Below, piece after piece: positions 42,004 through 52,198 of a stretch of 64,000 nucleotides of DNA. Numbering within the stretch: position 1 is the stretch's first letter; each line of letters starts with the position of its first letter. Location of the stretch: NCBI GenBank assembly GCA_963706875.1, contig CAVPNW010000020.1:1-64000 (forward strand), read 5' to 3'. A program made the translations under genes and the position numbers. The notes under the pieces were generated by a model. It saw nothing but the letters and a program-made list of their open reading frames with translations. It had not been told where the DNA came from and ran no database searches. This DNA is from Prado023 sp963706875 (GTDB lineage: Bacteria; Actinomycetota; Actinomycetes; S36-B12; CAIYMF01).

Positions 42004-44538
42004 CTACTCCGTCCTGATCGCCATGAGCACGTCGAGGTTGGCCGCACGCCGGGCCGGCCACACCGCCGCGAGGATCCCCACGATGGCCGTCGCCACGAGC
42101 ACCACCGCGATCAGCGTCCATGGGATCGCCAGCTCGGTGATGCCGTCGTTGACCAGCAGTCGCTGCAGGGCGACCCCGAGCAGCAACCCGAGGGCGACAC
42201 CCGTGAAGGCGCCGAAGAAGCTGATCACGATCGACTCCCAGCGGATCATGGTTCGCACCTGCTTGCGCAGCATCCCGACGGCCCGGAGCATCCCGATCTC
42301 CCGGGTGCGCTCGATGATCGACAGAGCCAGGGTGTTGATGACACCGAAGATGGCGATGATCACGCTCAGCCCCAGCAGTGCGTAGACCAGGCTCAGCAAC
42401 TGGTTGATCTGCCCGGAGATGGTCTCCTTGAACTCGGTCTGGTCCAGGATCTGCACCGTCGGGAACGCGGCCTGGATGGTGTCGAGCTCGGCGCGCACCG
42501 CGTCGACGTCCGCGTCAGGCTCCAGCGGCGCGTAGAGGAACGAGTCGACCTTCGGGAGCCCGGCGGCCTCCAGGGTCTCCAGCGAGACCGCCCAGCCGGA
42601 GAAGGCCGCCTGCCCCTCGTAGAGGCTCTTGAGCTCCAGTGAGTCCTTCTCGCCGTTGCCCCACGTGACCTCGACGGTGTCCCCGACCTTCACCCCGGCG
42701 CTCGCCGCGGTCTCGATGTCCACGACGATTCCCCCGGAGGCCAGCGCGGCGGCTTCCATGCCCAGCGTCTGGACCTGTCCGATGGTCTCGGGCTCGACCC
42801 CGGTGACGGTCGTCTCGGTCCCGTCGATGACGGCCGGGACCTGGCGGATGCGCGAGACCAGGGCTACCCCGGGAACGGCCTCGATCGCGTCACCCACCTC
42901 GGTGGAGAACGGAACGAAGCTGGTGGGCTGCACGATGAAGTCGGCGGTGACGACCTCGTCGACCAGCGCATCGGTCGACTTGGTGGTGGAGGAGCCCAGC
43001 ACCCCGATCGCGGTCACGAGCGCCAGTCCCACGAGGATCGCGGTCGCTGTTGCGGCCGTCCGGCGACGGTCGCGCTGGGCGTTGCGCACGGCGAGCGTCC
43101 CCACGGAGCCCAGGCGCGTCACAGGGGCGCCGACAGCGCCCACGAGGCCGCGGCTGAACACGGGCGCCAGGATGATCACGCCGAGCAGCAGCGCGAACGC
43201 ACCGAGCCCGGCCACGGTCAGCCGGCGCGGGAGGTCCTCGCTGAGGACGGCGGCGAGGAGCGCAACGGCGCCAAGGCCGGTCAGGATCCCCCCGGCGATC
43301 CCCCGGATGCGCAGCCCCTTGGCCGGCAGGGCGATGTCGTCGCGCATTGCCGCGACGGGCGGCACCTGGGAGGCCCGGCGCGCCGGGAACCACGCCGCGA
43401 CGACGGTGACGACCACGCCCACGGCCATGCCGAGGATGATCGTCCGGGGCGCCAGGACGAGGTTCCCGGCCGGGAGCTCGGCGCCGAAGATCCCGAGGAG
43501 CTCGCGCAGGCCGAGGGCCACGCCGATGCCCAGGATGATCCCCAGGGCACCGCCGAGGAGGCCGAGCAGGAACGCCTCACCGACGACCGACCAGGTGATC
43601 TGGCGCTTGCTGGCCCCGATCGCCCGCAGGAGCGCCAGCTCCCGCGTGCGCCGTGCGACCAGCATCGAGAAGGTGTTCAGGATGATGAAGGTGCCCACGA
43701 ACAGGGCGATGAACGCGAAGACCAGCAGGAACGTGTTGATGAACCCCAGCGCCGTGCTCAACTGCTCGGCCGCCTCGTCCTGGAGCTCCTGGCCGGTGGT
43801 CACCTTGAAGCCGGCCCCGAGCAGCGCGGTCACATCGTCGCGCAGGCCCTCGGGCGTGGTGCCCTCGTCGCCGACGATCGAGACCTGGTTCCAGGCGTCC
43901 TCGCCGAGGAAGGTCTCCTGGGCGTACTGACGGTCGAAGAGCGTCAGGGTTGCCCCCGCCAGCCCCCCGCTGACCCCGTACCGGGCCAATCCGACCAGCG
44001 GCGCCTCGATCCGCGGGCCCTGGGTGACCACGGTCACCGTGTCGCCGACCTTGAACCCGCCCTTCTCCGCGGTCTGCAGGTCGACAACGATCTCCTCGGG
44101 CGCGCTCGGCGCTCGGCCCTCCACGAGGGCCAGGCCACTGAGCTGGGGATCATCGGGGAACTCGGGGAAGGAGAAGCCGAGGTTCGGCGGGCCGTTGCCA
44201 CCGATGGGCTGGCCCTCAGTGTCCAGCAGCGTCACGCCGAGGGTCTGGATGTCGCCCGTTGCCCGGGCGACCCCCGGGATCTCACGGACCTCGTCCAGCA
44301 CGGACTGCGGCACGACGGAGACCACGGAACCGCGGCCGTCGTCGCCGCCAACCTCCAGCTGCTGGGTGATCACGACGTCGGGGACCTCGTTGGCGAACAG
44401 CTCGTCGAAGGTGCCCTTGAGGGTGTCGGTGAAGATGAAGGTGCCGACCACGAATGCCACGCCCAGCACGACGGCCAGGCCCGAGAGCAGCATCCGGGCC
44501 TTGTGCGCCTTCAATGAGCGCCATGTTGCCTTGAGCAT
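42004..44538 (-). CDS. ABC transporter permease, two FtsX domains
   Basis: An 844-aa MacB/FtsX-type permease. The first membrane helix (MLLSGLAVVLGVAFVVGTF) is at about 16-34, followed by a large extracytoplasmic region, a first FtsX domain (about 270-395), a helix pair near 415-470, a second extracytoplasmic region (about 520-710), and a second FtsX domain (about 720-835, containing SIIERTREIGMLRAVG). Such exporters move lipoproteins, peptides or lipids, or transmit mechanical force. It starts four bases after the ATPase stop, so the two form an exporter operon. Confidence 0.92.
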   Translation of the reverse strand: MLKATWRSLKAHKARMLLSGLAVVLGVAFVVGTFIFTDTLKGTFDELFANEVPDVVITQQLEVGGDDGRGSVVSVVPQSVLDEVREIPGVARATGDIQTLGVTLLDTEGQPIGGNGPPNLGFSFPEFPDDPQLSGLALVEGRAPSAPEEIVVDLQTAEKGGFKVGDTVTVVTQGPRIEAPLVGLARYGVSGGLAGATLTLFDRQYAQETFLGEDAWNQVSIVGDEGTTPEGLRDDVTALLGAGFKVTTGQELQDEAAEQLSTALGFINTFLLVFAFIALFVGTFIILNTFSMLVARRTRELALLRAIGASKRQITWSVVGEAFLLGLLGGALGIILGIGVALGLRELLGIFGAELPAGNLVLAPRTIILGMAVGVVVTVVAAWFPARRASQVPPVAAMRDDIALPAKGLRIRGIAGGILTGLGAVALLAAVLSEDLPRRLTVAGLGAFALLLGVIILAPVFSRGLVGAVGAPVTRLGSVGTLAVRNAQRDRRRTAATATAILVGLALVTAIGVLGSSTTKSTDALVDEVVTADFIVQPTSFVPFSTEVGDAIEAVPGVALVSRIRQVPAVIDGTETTVTGVEPETIGQVQTLGMEAAALASGGIVVDIETAASAGVKVGDTVEVTWGNGEKDSLELKSLYEGQAAFSGWAVSLETLEAAGLPKVDSFLYAPLEPDADVDAVRAELDTIQAAFPTVQILDQTEFKETISGQINQLLSLVYALLGLSVIIAIFGVINTLALSIIERTREIGMLRAVGMLRKQVRTMIRWESIVISFFGAFTGVALGLLLGVALQRLLVNDGITELAIPWTLIAVVLVATAIVGILAAVWPARRAANLDVLMAIRTE

Positions 44539-44542
44539 GCGC

Positions 44543-45436
44543 TCAGCCCTGCTCGTCGGCGGACTCCGGCGCGAGCGCAGGCGGATCCATCGACTCCGGG
44601 CGCCCTGCGGCCTGCGGGTACTCGATGCTCACGGGTGTGGAGACCACCGAGCCGTGCGCACCGGCGGCCTGCTCGAAGGTCATCATGCGCTCGAGGATCG
44701 CTGGGGCATCCGGGTCGAGGAGCTCATCGACGAAGACCCCGTCGGCCAGGAACACCACGCGATCGGCGTAGGCAGCGGCGTGGGCGTCGTGGGTGACCAT
44801 GACGATCGTCTGGCCGAACTCGTCGACGCTGCGGCGCAGGAAGCCCAGCACCTCGGCGCCGGACCTGGAGTCCAGGTTCCCCGTGGGCTCGTCGGCGAAG
44901 ATGATGTCGGGACGGGTGGCCATGGCACGGGCGCAGGCGACACGCTGCTGCTGCCCGCCCGAGAGCTCGCTGGGCTTGTGGGTGAGCCGGTCGGCCAGGC
45001 CGACCGTCCCGACGACCAGGTCGAACCACTCCTGGTCGACCTTGCGCCCGGCGATGTCCAGCGGGAGGGTGATGTTCTCCTCCGCAGTCAGGGTGGGTAC
45101 GAGGTTGAACGCCTGGAAGACGAAGCCCATGCGCTCACGACGCAGCCGCGTGAGGTCGTTGTCCTTCATGGTGGTCAGGTCGGACTCGCCGATGTAGACC
45201 TTGCCGTCGGACGCGGAGTCCAGGCCTGCCATGCAGTGCATGAGCGTGGACTTGCCCGACCCGGAGGGCCCCATGATCGCGGTGAACCGGCCGACCTCGA
45301 ACTCGACGTCCACCGAGCGGAGTGCCACGACCTGGGTCTCCCCCTCACCGTAGACCTTGCTCAGGCCCACGGCCCGGGCAGCCGGGCCGCCTGCGGGAGC
45401 TGGGGACGCGGAAGTCGCGGGTGTTGCCTCAGACAT
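44543..45436 (-). CDS. ABC transporter ATP-binding protein (MacB/LolD type)
   Basis: ATPase partner of the adjacent FtsX-type permease, 297 aa. Walker A is GPSGSGKST at 56-64, the Q-loop FVFQAFNLVPTLTAEEN, the signature LSGGQQQRVACARAM, Walker B DIIFADEPTGNLD, and the H-loop VMVTHDAH. The C-terminal 60 residues are Pro/Ala-rich and probably unstructured, longer than in LolD. A TAAACT hexamer upstream is a -10 candidate. It is the first gene of the pair. Confidence 0.94.
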   Translation of the reverse strand: MSEATPATSASPAPAGGPAARAVGLSKVYGEGETQVVALRSVDVEFEVGRFTAIMGPSGSGKSTLMHCMAGLDSASDGKVYIGESDLTTMKDNDLTRLRRERMGFVFQAFNLVPTLTAEENITLPLDIAGRKVDQEWFDLVVGTVGLADRLTHKPSELSGGQQQRVACARAMATRPDIIFADEPTGNLDSRSGAEVLGFLRRSVDEFGQTIVMVTHDAHAAAYADRVVFLADGVFVDELLDPDAPAILERMMTFEQAAGAHGSVVSTPVSIEYPQAAGRPESMDPPALAPESADEQG

Positions 45437-45532
45437 GGGGGACCTTCCTGGAGTCAGGTGCCCAGTTTACGGGGCATTGCACAACATCCGCCCCACACTC
45501 GTGCACAGCTCCCGACGTGGGCGCCCGTCGGA

Positions 45533-46192
45533 TCAGGTCAGCAGCGCGGCCAATCCACCCATGTCGAGCCCGACGAGCGACCCCCGCACAACGATCCGCT
45601 CACCGGCCTCGACGGGCACGGCGTGCGGCACGGCGACCACCGTGGCCCCGGCCGACCACGCCGCGCGGACGCCGTTCAGCGAGTCCTCCAGGACCACCGC
45701 CCGGGTGATGTCGACGCCCAGGAGATCGGCCGCGTGCAGGTAGGGCATCGGGTCGGGCTTGCTGCGCGCGACCTCGTCGCCGGCGACGGTGACCGGGAAC
45801 ACGGGCAGCCCCGAGCGGACCAGGAAAGCGAGCACGAGGTCGACGATCGGGCGTACGGATGCCGAGACGAGGGCGAAGGGGACCCCGGATGCCGCCACCT
45901 CGGCCAGCAGCTCGGCGGCACCGGGCTGGATCGGGATGTCGGCGCCGTCGAGGCGTTCGAGCATCGTGCCGATGAGGAGTTCGCCCACCTCGTGGTCGGT
46001 GCGGTCCGTGCCCGAGATCGTTCGGATGTACGCCGTGGCGTGGGCCATCGAGGCACCCATGATCGCCTGTTGGTCGGCCTGCGACCAGGTCCCGCCCAGG
46101 GCGGCAAGCGTCTGGTGCTCGACCTCGAGCCAGATCGGCTCGGTGTTGACCAGCAGGCCGTCCATGTCGAACAGGACTGCGGAGAGGGTCAT
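45533..46192 (-). CDS. HAD-family hydrolase, beta-phosphoglucomutase-like
   Basis: A 219-aa HAD phosphatase or mutase. Motif I is AVLFDMDGLLVNTEP (Asp9 nucleophile, Asp11), motif II FALVSAS, motif III with Lys in GDEVARSKPDPMPYL, and motif IV VVLEDSLNGVRAAWSAG. An alpha-helical cap lies at about 18-85. The substrate is a small phosphorylated metabolite of unknown identity. It lies 12 bp after the metH stop on the same strand and is probably co-transcribed with it. Confidence 0.9.
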   Translation of the reverse strand: MTLSAVLFDMDGLLVNTEPIWLEVEHQTLAALGGTWSQADQQAIMGASMAHATAYIRTISGTDRTDHEVGELLIGTMLERLDGADIPIQPGAAELLAEVAASGVPFALVSASVRPIVDLVLAFLVRSGLPVFPVTVAGDEVARSKPDPMPYLHAADLLGVDITRAVVLEDSLNGVRAAWSAGATVVAVPHAVPVEAGERIVVRGSLVGLDMGGLAALLT

Positions 46193-46204
46193 CGGTTCGC
46201 CACC

Positions 46205-49200
46205 TCAGCCGGCGTTGTAGTAGCTGGCCTCGGGGTGGTGCACGATCAGTGCCGAGGTCGACTGCTCCGGGTGCAGCTGGAACTCCTCGGAGAGCTCCAC
46301 GCCGATCCGCGAGGGGTCCAGCAGGTCCATCAGGACCGTCTGCTGCTCCACGTCCGGGCAGGCCGGGTAGCCGAACGAGTACCGCTCCCCCTGGTATGAC
46401 TGCTTGGTGATCAGCTGGGTGCGGTCGACGGCGTCGCCTGAGTCGATGCCCAGCTCAGCACGGATTCGGGAGTGCCAGTACTCGGCCAGCGCCTCGGTGA
46501 GCTGAACGCTCAAGCCATGCAGCTCGACGTACTCCCGGTAGGAGTTGGCCTCGAAGAGCTCCGCGGCCGCTGCCGAGACCTCGGAGCCCATCGTCACGAC
46601 GTGGAAGGCCACGACATCGGGCCGGCCCTCAGCCAGCACGGCCTCGCGGGGCCGGAAGAAGTCCGCCAGGCACAGGTGCCGGTCGCGGGACTGGCGCGGG
46701 AAGGGCAGCCGGTGCAGCTCGACCGGCTGCCAGCCGTTGTCCAGCGGGCGCTCGCCGGCCTCCGCGAGGCCCGTCGGGTCGAGGATCACCAGCTCGTCGC
46801 CCTCGGACCAGCACGGGTAGTACCCGTAGATGACCGCAGCGCCGAGCAGCCCCTCGGTGTGGACCCGGTCCAGCCACATCCGAAGCCGGGGGCGACCCTC
46901 AACCTCGACTAGAGCGTTATAGTCCGGCCCGTCCCCCCTGGAGGACTTCAGCCCCCACTGCCCGAGGAACAGGGCGCGCTCGTCGAGGTAGGCCGAGTAG
47001 TCCGCGAGCCGGATGCCCTTGACCACACGCGAGCCCCAGAACGGCGGGGTCGGCACCGGGTTGTCCAGGGCCACGTCGCTGCGCTCGGGGATCTCCGCCG
47101 GGTCGAGCGTGGTGCCGCTGCGCCGCGACACCTTCCGCGTGCGCAGCGGCGGCAGCTCAGCGCCCGGCTCGCCGCGCTTGACGGACATGAAGGCATCCAT
47201 CAGCCGCAGCCCCTCGAAGGCGTCGCGGGCGTAGCGAACGTCGCCGGCGAAGAGCGCAGCGAGGTCCTCCTCGACGAACGCCCGGGTCAGGGCCGCCCCG
47301 CCGAGCATGACCGGCCAGCGCTCGGCGACTCCACGTTCGTTCATCTCCTCGAGGTTCTCGCGCATGATCACCGTGCTCTTCACCAGCAGGCCCGACATGC
47401 CGATCAGGTCGGCGTCGTGCTCCGCGGCGGCCTCGAGGATCGCATTGACCGGCTGCTTGATCCCGATGTTCACGACCTTGTAGCCGTTGTTGGTCAGGAT
47501 GATGTCCACGAGGTTCTTGCCGATGTCGTGGACGTCGCCCTTCACCGTGGCCAGGACGATCGTGCCCTTGCCGGTGGACTCCTCGCCCTCGACCTTCTCC
47601 ATGTGCGGCTCGAGGTAGGCCACCGCGGTCTTCATGACCTCGGCGCTGTTGAGCACGAACGGCAGCTGCATGTCGCCGCGGCCGAACAGCTCGCCGACCT
47701 CCTTCATGCCCGCCAGGAGGGTGTCGTTGATGATCTGCAGCGCGGGCTGGGTCTGCAGGGCCTCGTCCAGGTCGCCCTCGAGCCCGGACCGCTCGCCGTC
47801 GATGATCCGGCGCTGCAACCGCTCGTCGAGCGGAAGTGCTGCGAGCTCCTCGGCCTTGGACTCCTTGGACGCCTGTGCGGTCACCCCGGCGAACAGGTCC
47901 AGGAAGCGACCCAGGGGGTCGTAGCTCACCGTGCCGTCCTCGGCGTACTCGCGGCGGTCATAGACCAGGTCACGGGCCACGGCCAGCTGCTCCTCGCCGA
48001 TCCGGGCGATCGGCAGGATCTTGCTCGCGTGCACGATGGCGGAGTCGAGTCCCGCCTCGATGCACTCGTGGAGGAACACCGAGTTCAGCACCTGCCGGGC
48101 CGCAGGGTTCAGGCCGAAGGAGATGTTGGACAGCCCCAGCGTGGTCTGCACGTCCGGGTGGGCGTGCTTGATCCGGCGGATGGCCTCGATGGTCTCGATG
48201 CCGTCGCGCCGGGTCTCCTCCTGGCCGGTGGCGATCGGGAAGGTCAGGCAGTCCACGAGGACGTCCTGCGGGGGGATGCCGTGGTTGTCTCGCAGGTCGG
48301 TGATCAGGCGGTCGGCGACGCGGAGCTTCCAGTCCGCGGTGCGCGCCTGGCCCTCCTCGTCGATCGTCAGCGCGACCACGGCCGCGCCGTACTCCTTGAT
48401 CAGCGGGACGATCTGGGCGAAGCGCGAGCCGGGGCCGTCGCCGTCCTCGTAGTTGACCGAGTTCACGACCGCGCGCCCGCCGAGCATCTGCAGGCCGGCC
48501 TCGAGGACGGCCGGCTCGGTGGAGTCCAGCACGATCGGCAGGGTGGAGGCCGTGGCCAGACGGCCGGCCAGCTCACGCATGTCAGCCGCCCCGTCGCGGC
48601 CCACGTAGTCCACGCACAGGTCGAGCAGGTGGGCGCCGTCGCGGATCTGGGCCCGGGCGATCTCGACGCAGGCCTCCCAGTCCTGGGCCAGCATCGCCTC
48701 GCGGAAGGCCTTGGACCCGTTGGCGTTGGTCCGCTCACCGATCGACAGGTACGAGGTGTCCTGGCGGAAGGGGACGGACTGGTAGAGCGAGGCGGCAGCT
48801 GCCTCGTTCGTGTGCTCGCGGGGGCGGACCTCTCGCCCACCCACGCGCTCCACGACCGCCCGCAGGTGCTCCGGCGTCGTCCCGCAGCAGCCGCCGACCA
48901 GGGCCAGCCCGTAGTCGCTGGTGAAATGGTCGTGCGCGGCGGCCAGCTCGGCGGGGGTCAGCGGGTAATGGGCGCCGTCTGCGGTGAGCACGGGCAGCCC
49001 GGCGTTGGGCATCGCCGAGACCGCCACCTTCGCGTAGCGCGACAGGTGGCGCAGGTGCTCGCTCATCTCCGCCGGCCCCGTTGCGCAGTTCAGGCCGATC
49101 ACGTCGATTCCCAGCGGCTCCAGGGCAGTCAGGGCCGCCCCGATCTCTGTGCCGAGGAGCATCGTCCCGGTGGTCTCGACGGTGACCTGGGCGATGAGCG

Positions 49201-49756
49201 CCACCCGCCGCCCGGAGGCGGTCATCGCGCGGCGGGCCCCGATCAGTGCGGCCTTGGCCTGCAGGAGGTCCTGGGCGGTCTCGATGAGGATCGCGTCGAC
49301 TCCGCCCTCGAGCAGCCCGGCGACCTGCTCGGCGTACGCGTCGCGCAGGTCGGCGAAGGGCGCGTGACCCAGGGTCGGCAGCTTCGTGCCCGGGCCGACC
49401 GACCCGAGCACCCAGCGCGGGCGATCCGGCGTCGAGTAGCCATCAGCGACCTCGCGGGCGATCCGGGCGCCAGCCGAGGCCAGCTCACGGATCCGCTCGG
49501 GGATGTCGTACTCCCCGAGGTTGGCCAGGTTCGCCCCGAACGTGTTCGTCTCGACGCAGTCCACCCCGGCATCGAAGTACGCGGCGTGCACCGCGGCCAC
49601 GATGTCGGGCCGGGTCACGTTGAGGATCTCGTTGCAGCCCTCGTAGCCCTGGAAGTCATCGAGAGAGGGGTCCTGGGCCTGGAGCATCGTGCCCATGGCG
49701 CCGTCCGCGACGATCACGCGCTCGGTCAGGGCAGTCAGGAAGGAGGTCGTGGGCAT
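46205..49756 (-). CDS. metH: cobalamin-dependent methionine synthase
   Basis: Makes methionine from homocysteine and methyl-tetrahydrofolate through methylcobalamin. At 1183 aa it has the full four-module layout: homocysteine domain (about 8-310) with zinc ligands Cys224 (GLNCATGP) and Cys290-Cys291 (GGCCGTTPEH); pterin domain (about 335-600) with SIGERTNANGSKAF; cobalamin domain (about 640-880) with the His743 ligand in DVHDIGKN; and the reactivation domain (about 930-1175) with RYSFGYPACPD. The ATG at 49756 is chosen from the family N-terminus; the open frame upstream is non-homologous. No riboswitch was recognised in its leader. KamDE, also in this window, needs cobalamin too. Confidence 0.96.
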   Translation of the reverse strand: MPTTSFLTALTERVIVADGAMGTMLQAQDPSLDDFQGYEGCNEILNVTRPDIVAAVHAAYFDAGVDCVETNTFGANLANLGEYDIPERIRELASAGARIAREVADGYSTPDRPRWVLGSVGPGTKLPTLGHAPFADLRDAYAEQVAGLLEGGVDAILIETAQDLLQAKAALIGARRAMTASGRRVALIAQVTVETTGTMLLGTEIGAALTALEPLGIDVIGLNCATGPAEMSEHLRHLSRYAKVAVSAMPNAGLPVLTADGAHYPLTPAELAAAHDHFTSDYGLALVGGCCGTTPEHLRAVVERVGGREVRPREHTNEAAAASLYQSVPFRQDTSYLSIGERTNANGSKAFREAMLAQDWEACVEIARAQIRDGAHLLDLCVDYVGRDGAADMRELAGRLATASTLPIVLDSTEPAVLEAGLQMLGGRAVVNSVNYEDGDGPGSRFAQIVPLIKEYGAAVVALTIDEEGQARTADWKLRVADRLITDLRDNHGIPPQDVLVDCLTFPIATGQEETRRDGIETIEAIRRIKHAHPDVQTTLGLSNISFGLNPAARQVLNSVFLHECIEAGLDSAIVHASKILPIARIGEEQLAVARDLVYDRREYAEDGTVSYDPLGRFLDLFAGVTAQASKESKAEELAALPLDERLQRRIIDGERSGLEGDLDEALQTQPALQIINDTLLAGMKEVGELFGRGDMQLPFVLNSAEVMKTAVAYLEPHMEKVEGEESTGKGTIVLATVKGDVHDIGKNLVDIILTNNGYKVVNIGIKQPVNAILEAAAEHDADLIGMSGLLVKSTVIMRENLEEMNERGVAERWPVMLGGAALTRAFVEEDLAALFAGDVRYARDAFEGLRLMDAFMSVKRGEPGAELPPLRTRKVSRRSGTTLDPAEIPERSDVALDNPVPTPPFWGSRVVKGIRLADYSAYLDERALFLGQWGLKSSRGDGPDYNALVEVEGRPRLRMWLDRVHTEGLLGAAVIYGYYPCWSEGDELVILDPTGLAEAGERPLDNGWQPVELHRLPFPRQSRDRHLCLADFFRPREAVLAEGRPDVVAFHVVTMGSEVSAAAAELFEANSYREYVELHGLSVQLTEALAEYWHSRIRAELGIDSGDAVDRTQLITKQSYQGERYSFGYPACPDVEQQTVLMDLLDPSRIGVELSEEFQLHPEQSTSALIVHHPEASYYNAG

Positions 49757-49988
49757 AGTGCCCCAAGAGTACGGGCGCCGGCGCCCAGGCGAGGCATCCG
49801 CTTCCTGCCGCGGAATCGATCCGCTGGGGTGCCCGGGCGCCCGTGGTACCGTGAACCTGTCGATCCGGCTCACCTGGAACGGTGCGCGGCACCGCCCTCG
49901 GGCGCGGGCCCCGGGGATGTCCACAGGCCCTGACCCTGGATCGGCAGCGCCTCCGCTGCACAGCCCAACCCCCGCGGAAGGCCCTTCG

Positions 49989-51176
49989 ATGGCCATCAGT
50001 TTCAGCATGCTCAGCACCTATCCCCCGACCCAGTGTGGCCTGGCCACGTTCTCCCAGGCCCTCGTCACGCACCTCGACGGCTCCGGGGCGGACGTCGGCA
50101 TCGTCCGGATCGTCGACAGCCCCCAGCCGGCCGAGCCCCGGGTGATGCATCAGCTCGTGACCGGCGAGCGCGGGGCCGCGCGGCGGGCGGCGCACGCGCT
50201 GAACCTGCACGACGTCGCGATCATCCAGCACGAGTACGGCATCTTCGGCGGCCGGGACGGCGCTGACGTGCTCGACGTCCTTGACGAGGTGCGCGTCCCG
50301 GTGATCTCAGTCCTGCACACGGTGCTGACCACCCCGACCCCCAACCAGCGGCGCGTGCTGGCCGGTGTCGTCGCCGCCTCGTCCGTCGTCGTGACGATGA
50401 CCCAGACCGCCCGTCAGCGACTGCTCGACGGCTGGGACGTGGATCCGGGCCTGGTGATGGTGATCGCCCATGGCGCCGAGGACAACCGCGCCCCAGAACT
50501 GGGCCATGACGACGTCACCCGCTGGGAGGCCGAGGGCGGCTCCCGCGACTGCACCGCCTCCGCCGACTCGGCGACGAGGCGGCCCACGATCCTGACCTGG
50601 GGCCTGCTCGGGCCGGGGAAGGGCATCGAGTGGGCGATCCAGGCCATGGCGGGCCTCGCGGACCTCGATCCCAGACCCCTGTACGAGGTCGTCGGGGAGA
50701 CCCACCCCCGCGTGGTCGAGTGGGCCGGTGAGGCCTACCGCGACGGGCTCGAGGCCCAGGTCGCCGACCTCAGGCTCGGCGATCACGTGGCCTTCGACGG
50801 GCGCTACCTCGACGGGCCGACGCTGCGCCGCATCGTGCGCGCGGCCGACATCATCCTCCTGCCCTACGACTCCCGGGACCAGGTCACCTCAGGCGTGCTG
50901 ACCGAGGCGGTCGTCGCTGGGAAGCCCGTCGTCTCAACGAGCTTCCCGCATGCCGTCGAGCTGCTGTCCTCCGGAGCCGGCCTCCTGGTCCCCCAGGGGG
51001 ATGCCGATGCCATCAGCGAGGCCCTTCGCACGCTGCTCACCGACCCCACCCTGAGCGCCCAGATGGCTTCGACATCCCGGTCGCTGGCCCCGAGCCTGCT
51101 GTGGCCTGCGGTCGCCGAGCAGTACATCGCGGTCGGCGAGGACCTCGTGGCCGAGGGAGCTCGGTCCGTCGCATGA
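49989..51176 (+). CDS. GT4-family glycosyltransferase
   Basis: A 395-aa retaining GT-B glycosyltransferase. The N-terminal domain starts MAISFSMLSTYPPTQCGLATF, with QHEYGIFGG and VISVLHTVLTTP. The C-terminal donor domain has TWGLLGPGKGIEWAIQAM and the sugar-nucleotide region LLPYDSRDQVTSGVLTEAVV followed by GKPVVST. GGAAGG lies 7 nt upstream of the ATG. It is the first of three coupled genes (its TGA overlaps the next ATG). The donor sugar is unknown; GDP-mannose would fit the mannose-linked GH130 downstream, which is inference. The 230 bp upstream, divergent from metH, show no clear element. Confidence 0.88.
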   Translation: MAISFSMLSTYPPTQCGLATFSQALVTHLDGSGADVGIVRIVDSPQPAEPRVMHQLVTGERGAARRAAHALNLHDVAIIQHEYGIFGGRDGADVLDVLDEVRVPVISVLHTVLTTPTPNQRRVLAGVVAASSVVVTMTQTARQRLLDGWDVDPGLVMVIAHGAEDNRAPELGHDDVTRWEAEGGSRDCTASADSATRRPTILTWGLLGPGKGIEWAIQAMAGLADLDPRPLYEVVGETHPRVVEWAGEAYRDGLEAQVADLRLGDHVAFDGRYLDGPTLRRIVRAADIILLPYDSRDQVTSGVLTEAVVAGKPVVSTSFPHAVELLSSGAGLLVPQGDADAISEALRTLLTDPTLSAQMASTSRSLAPSLLWPAVAEQYIAVGEDLVAEGARSVA

Positions 51177-52198
51177 TCAGTCCGAGCCTGCCCGCGACGC
51201 GCTTCGACCATCTGGAGCGGATGACCACCCCGGACGGCCTGTTCGAGCACGCGCTGCTCACCGAACCCCGACGGGACCACGGGTACTGCCTGGACGACGT
51301 GTCCCGCGGGCTCGTCGTGGCCGTCCGCGAACCGAGGCCGAGCACGCGGGTGACCGGCATGGTGGCGTCCTACCTGCAGTTCACGAAGGAGGCCCAGGAC
51401 GAGAGCGGCGCCTTCCACAACCGCAGGAACGTCGCCCGCGTGTGGACCGATTCGCCCACGGTCGACGACCACTGGGGTCGCGCGCTGTGGGCGGTGGGTA
51501 CCGCCTCGGCGCTGGCTGACGGGTCCGTTCGGGCGGACGCACTGGCAGTGGCCTGGCGAGGGATGCAGGCACGATCGCCGTGGCCGCGCGCGATGGCCTA
51601 CGCAGCACTTGGCGCCGCCGAGGTCCTGCGCACCCTCCCCGGAGACCGTGCCGCTCGAGAACTGCTGGTGGACGTGCGGACCCTGCTGAGCCGTCCGCGG
51701 ATCGCCCACGGGTGGCCCTGGCCGGAGCCACGGCTCACGTATGCCAATGCCGTCCTGCCCGAGGCCCTCATCGCGATCGGGCGCGCACTGAATGACGACG
51801 CCCTCCTCGCCCACGGCGTTGACCTGCTGCAGTGGTTGCTGGACCTCCAGATCCGCGACGGGCACATCTCCGTGACCCCCGCCACCGGCCTGGCACCCGG
51901 CGAAGCGCTGCCGGGCTTCGACCAGCAGCCGATCGAGGTCAGTGCCCTTGCCGAGGCATGCTGGCGCGCCCACGAGGCAACCGGCGATCCCGCCTGGGGG
52001 GACGCCGTGCAGCTGTGCGCCGAGTGGTTCCTCGGCGCGAACGACGTCGGACTCCCGCTGTACGACCAGGTGACCGGAGGGTGCGCCGATGGGCTGCACT
52101 CAACCCGGATCAACCTGAACCAGGGGGCCGAGTCCACGCTCGCGGCACTGTCCACCCTGCAGCTCGCTCGACGCCCCGCCCTCGTGGCCCTGCGGTGA
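51173..52198 (+). CDS. six-hairpin (alpha/alpha-barrel) glycosidase-like protein
   Basis: A 341-aa protein with repeated helical hairpins typical of (alpha/alpha)6-barrel glycosidases. It opens with FDHLERMTTPDGLFEHALLT, then HGYCLDDVSRGLVVAV, a signature I associate with this conserved but poorly characterised family. Further repeats include VDDHWGRALWAVGTASALAD, RLTYANAVLPEALIAIGRAL and IEVSALAEACWRAHEATGDP. In other bacteria a similar domain is fused or adjacent to GT4 enzymes. There is no signal peptide, so it acts inside the cell. Both ends overlap the neighbouring genes by 4 nt. Confidence 0.75.
   Translation: MISPSLPATRFDHLERMTTPDGLFEHALLTEPRRDHGYCLDDVSRGLVVAVREPRPSTRVTGMVASYLQFTKEAQDESGAFHNRRNVARVWTDSPTVDDHWGRALWAVGTASALADGSVRADALAVAWRGMQARSPWPRAMAYAALGAAEVLRTLPGDRAARELLVDVRTLLSRPRIAHGWPWPEPRLTYANAVLPEALIAIGRALNDDALLAHGVDLLQWLLDLQIRDGHISVTPATGLAPGEALPGFDQQPIEVSALAEACWRAHEATGDPAWGDAVQLCAEWFLGANDVGLPLYDQVTGGCADGLHSTRINLNQGAESTLAALSTLQLARRPALVALR

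Noticed and set aside
49757..49988. Cobalamin riboswitch upstream of metH
   Set aside because: No B12-box or matching conserved helices were found in the leader on either strand.
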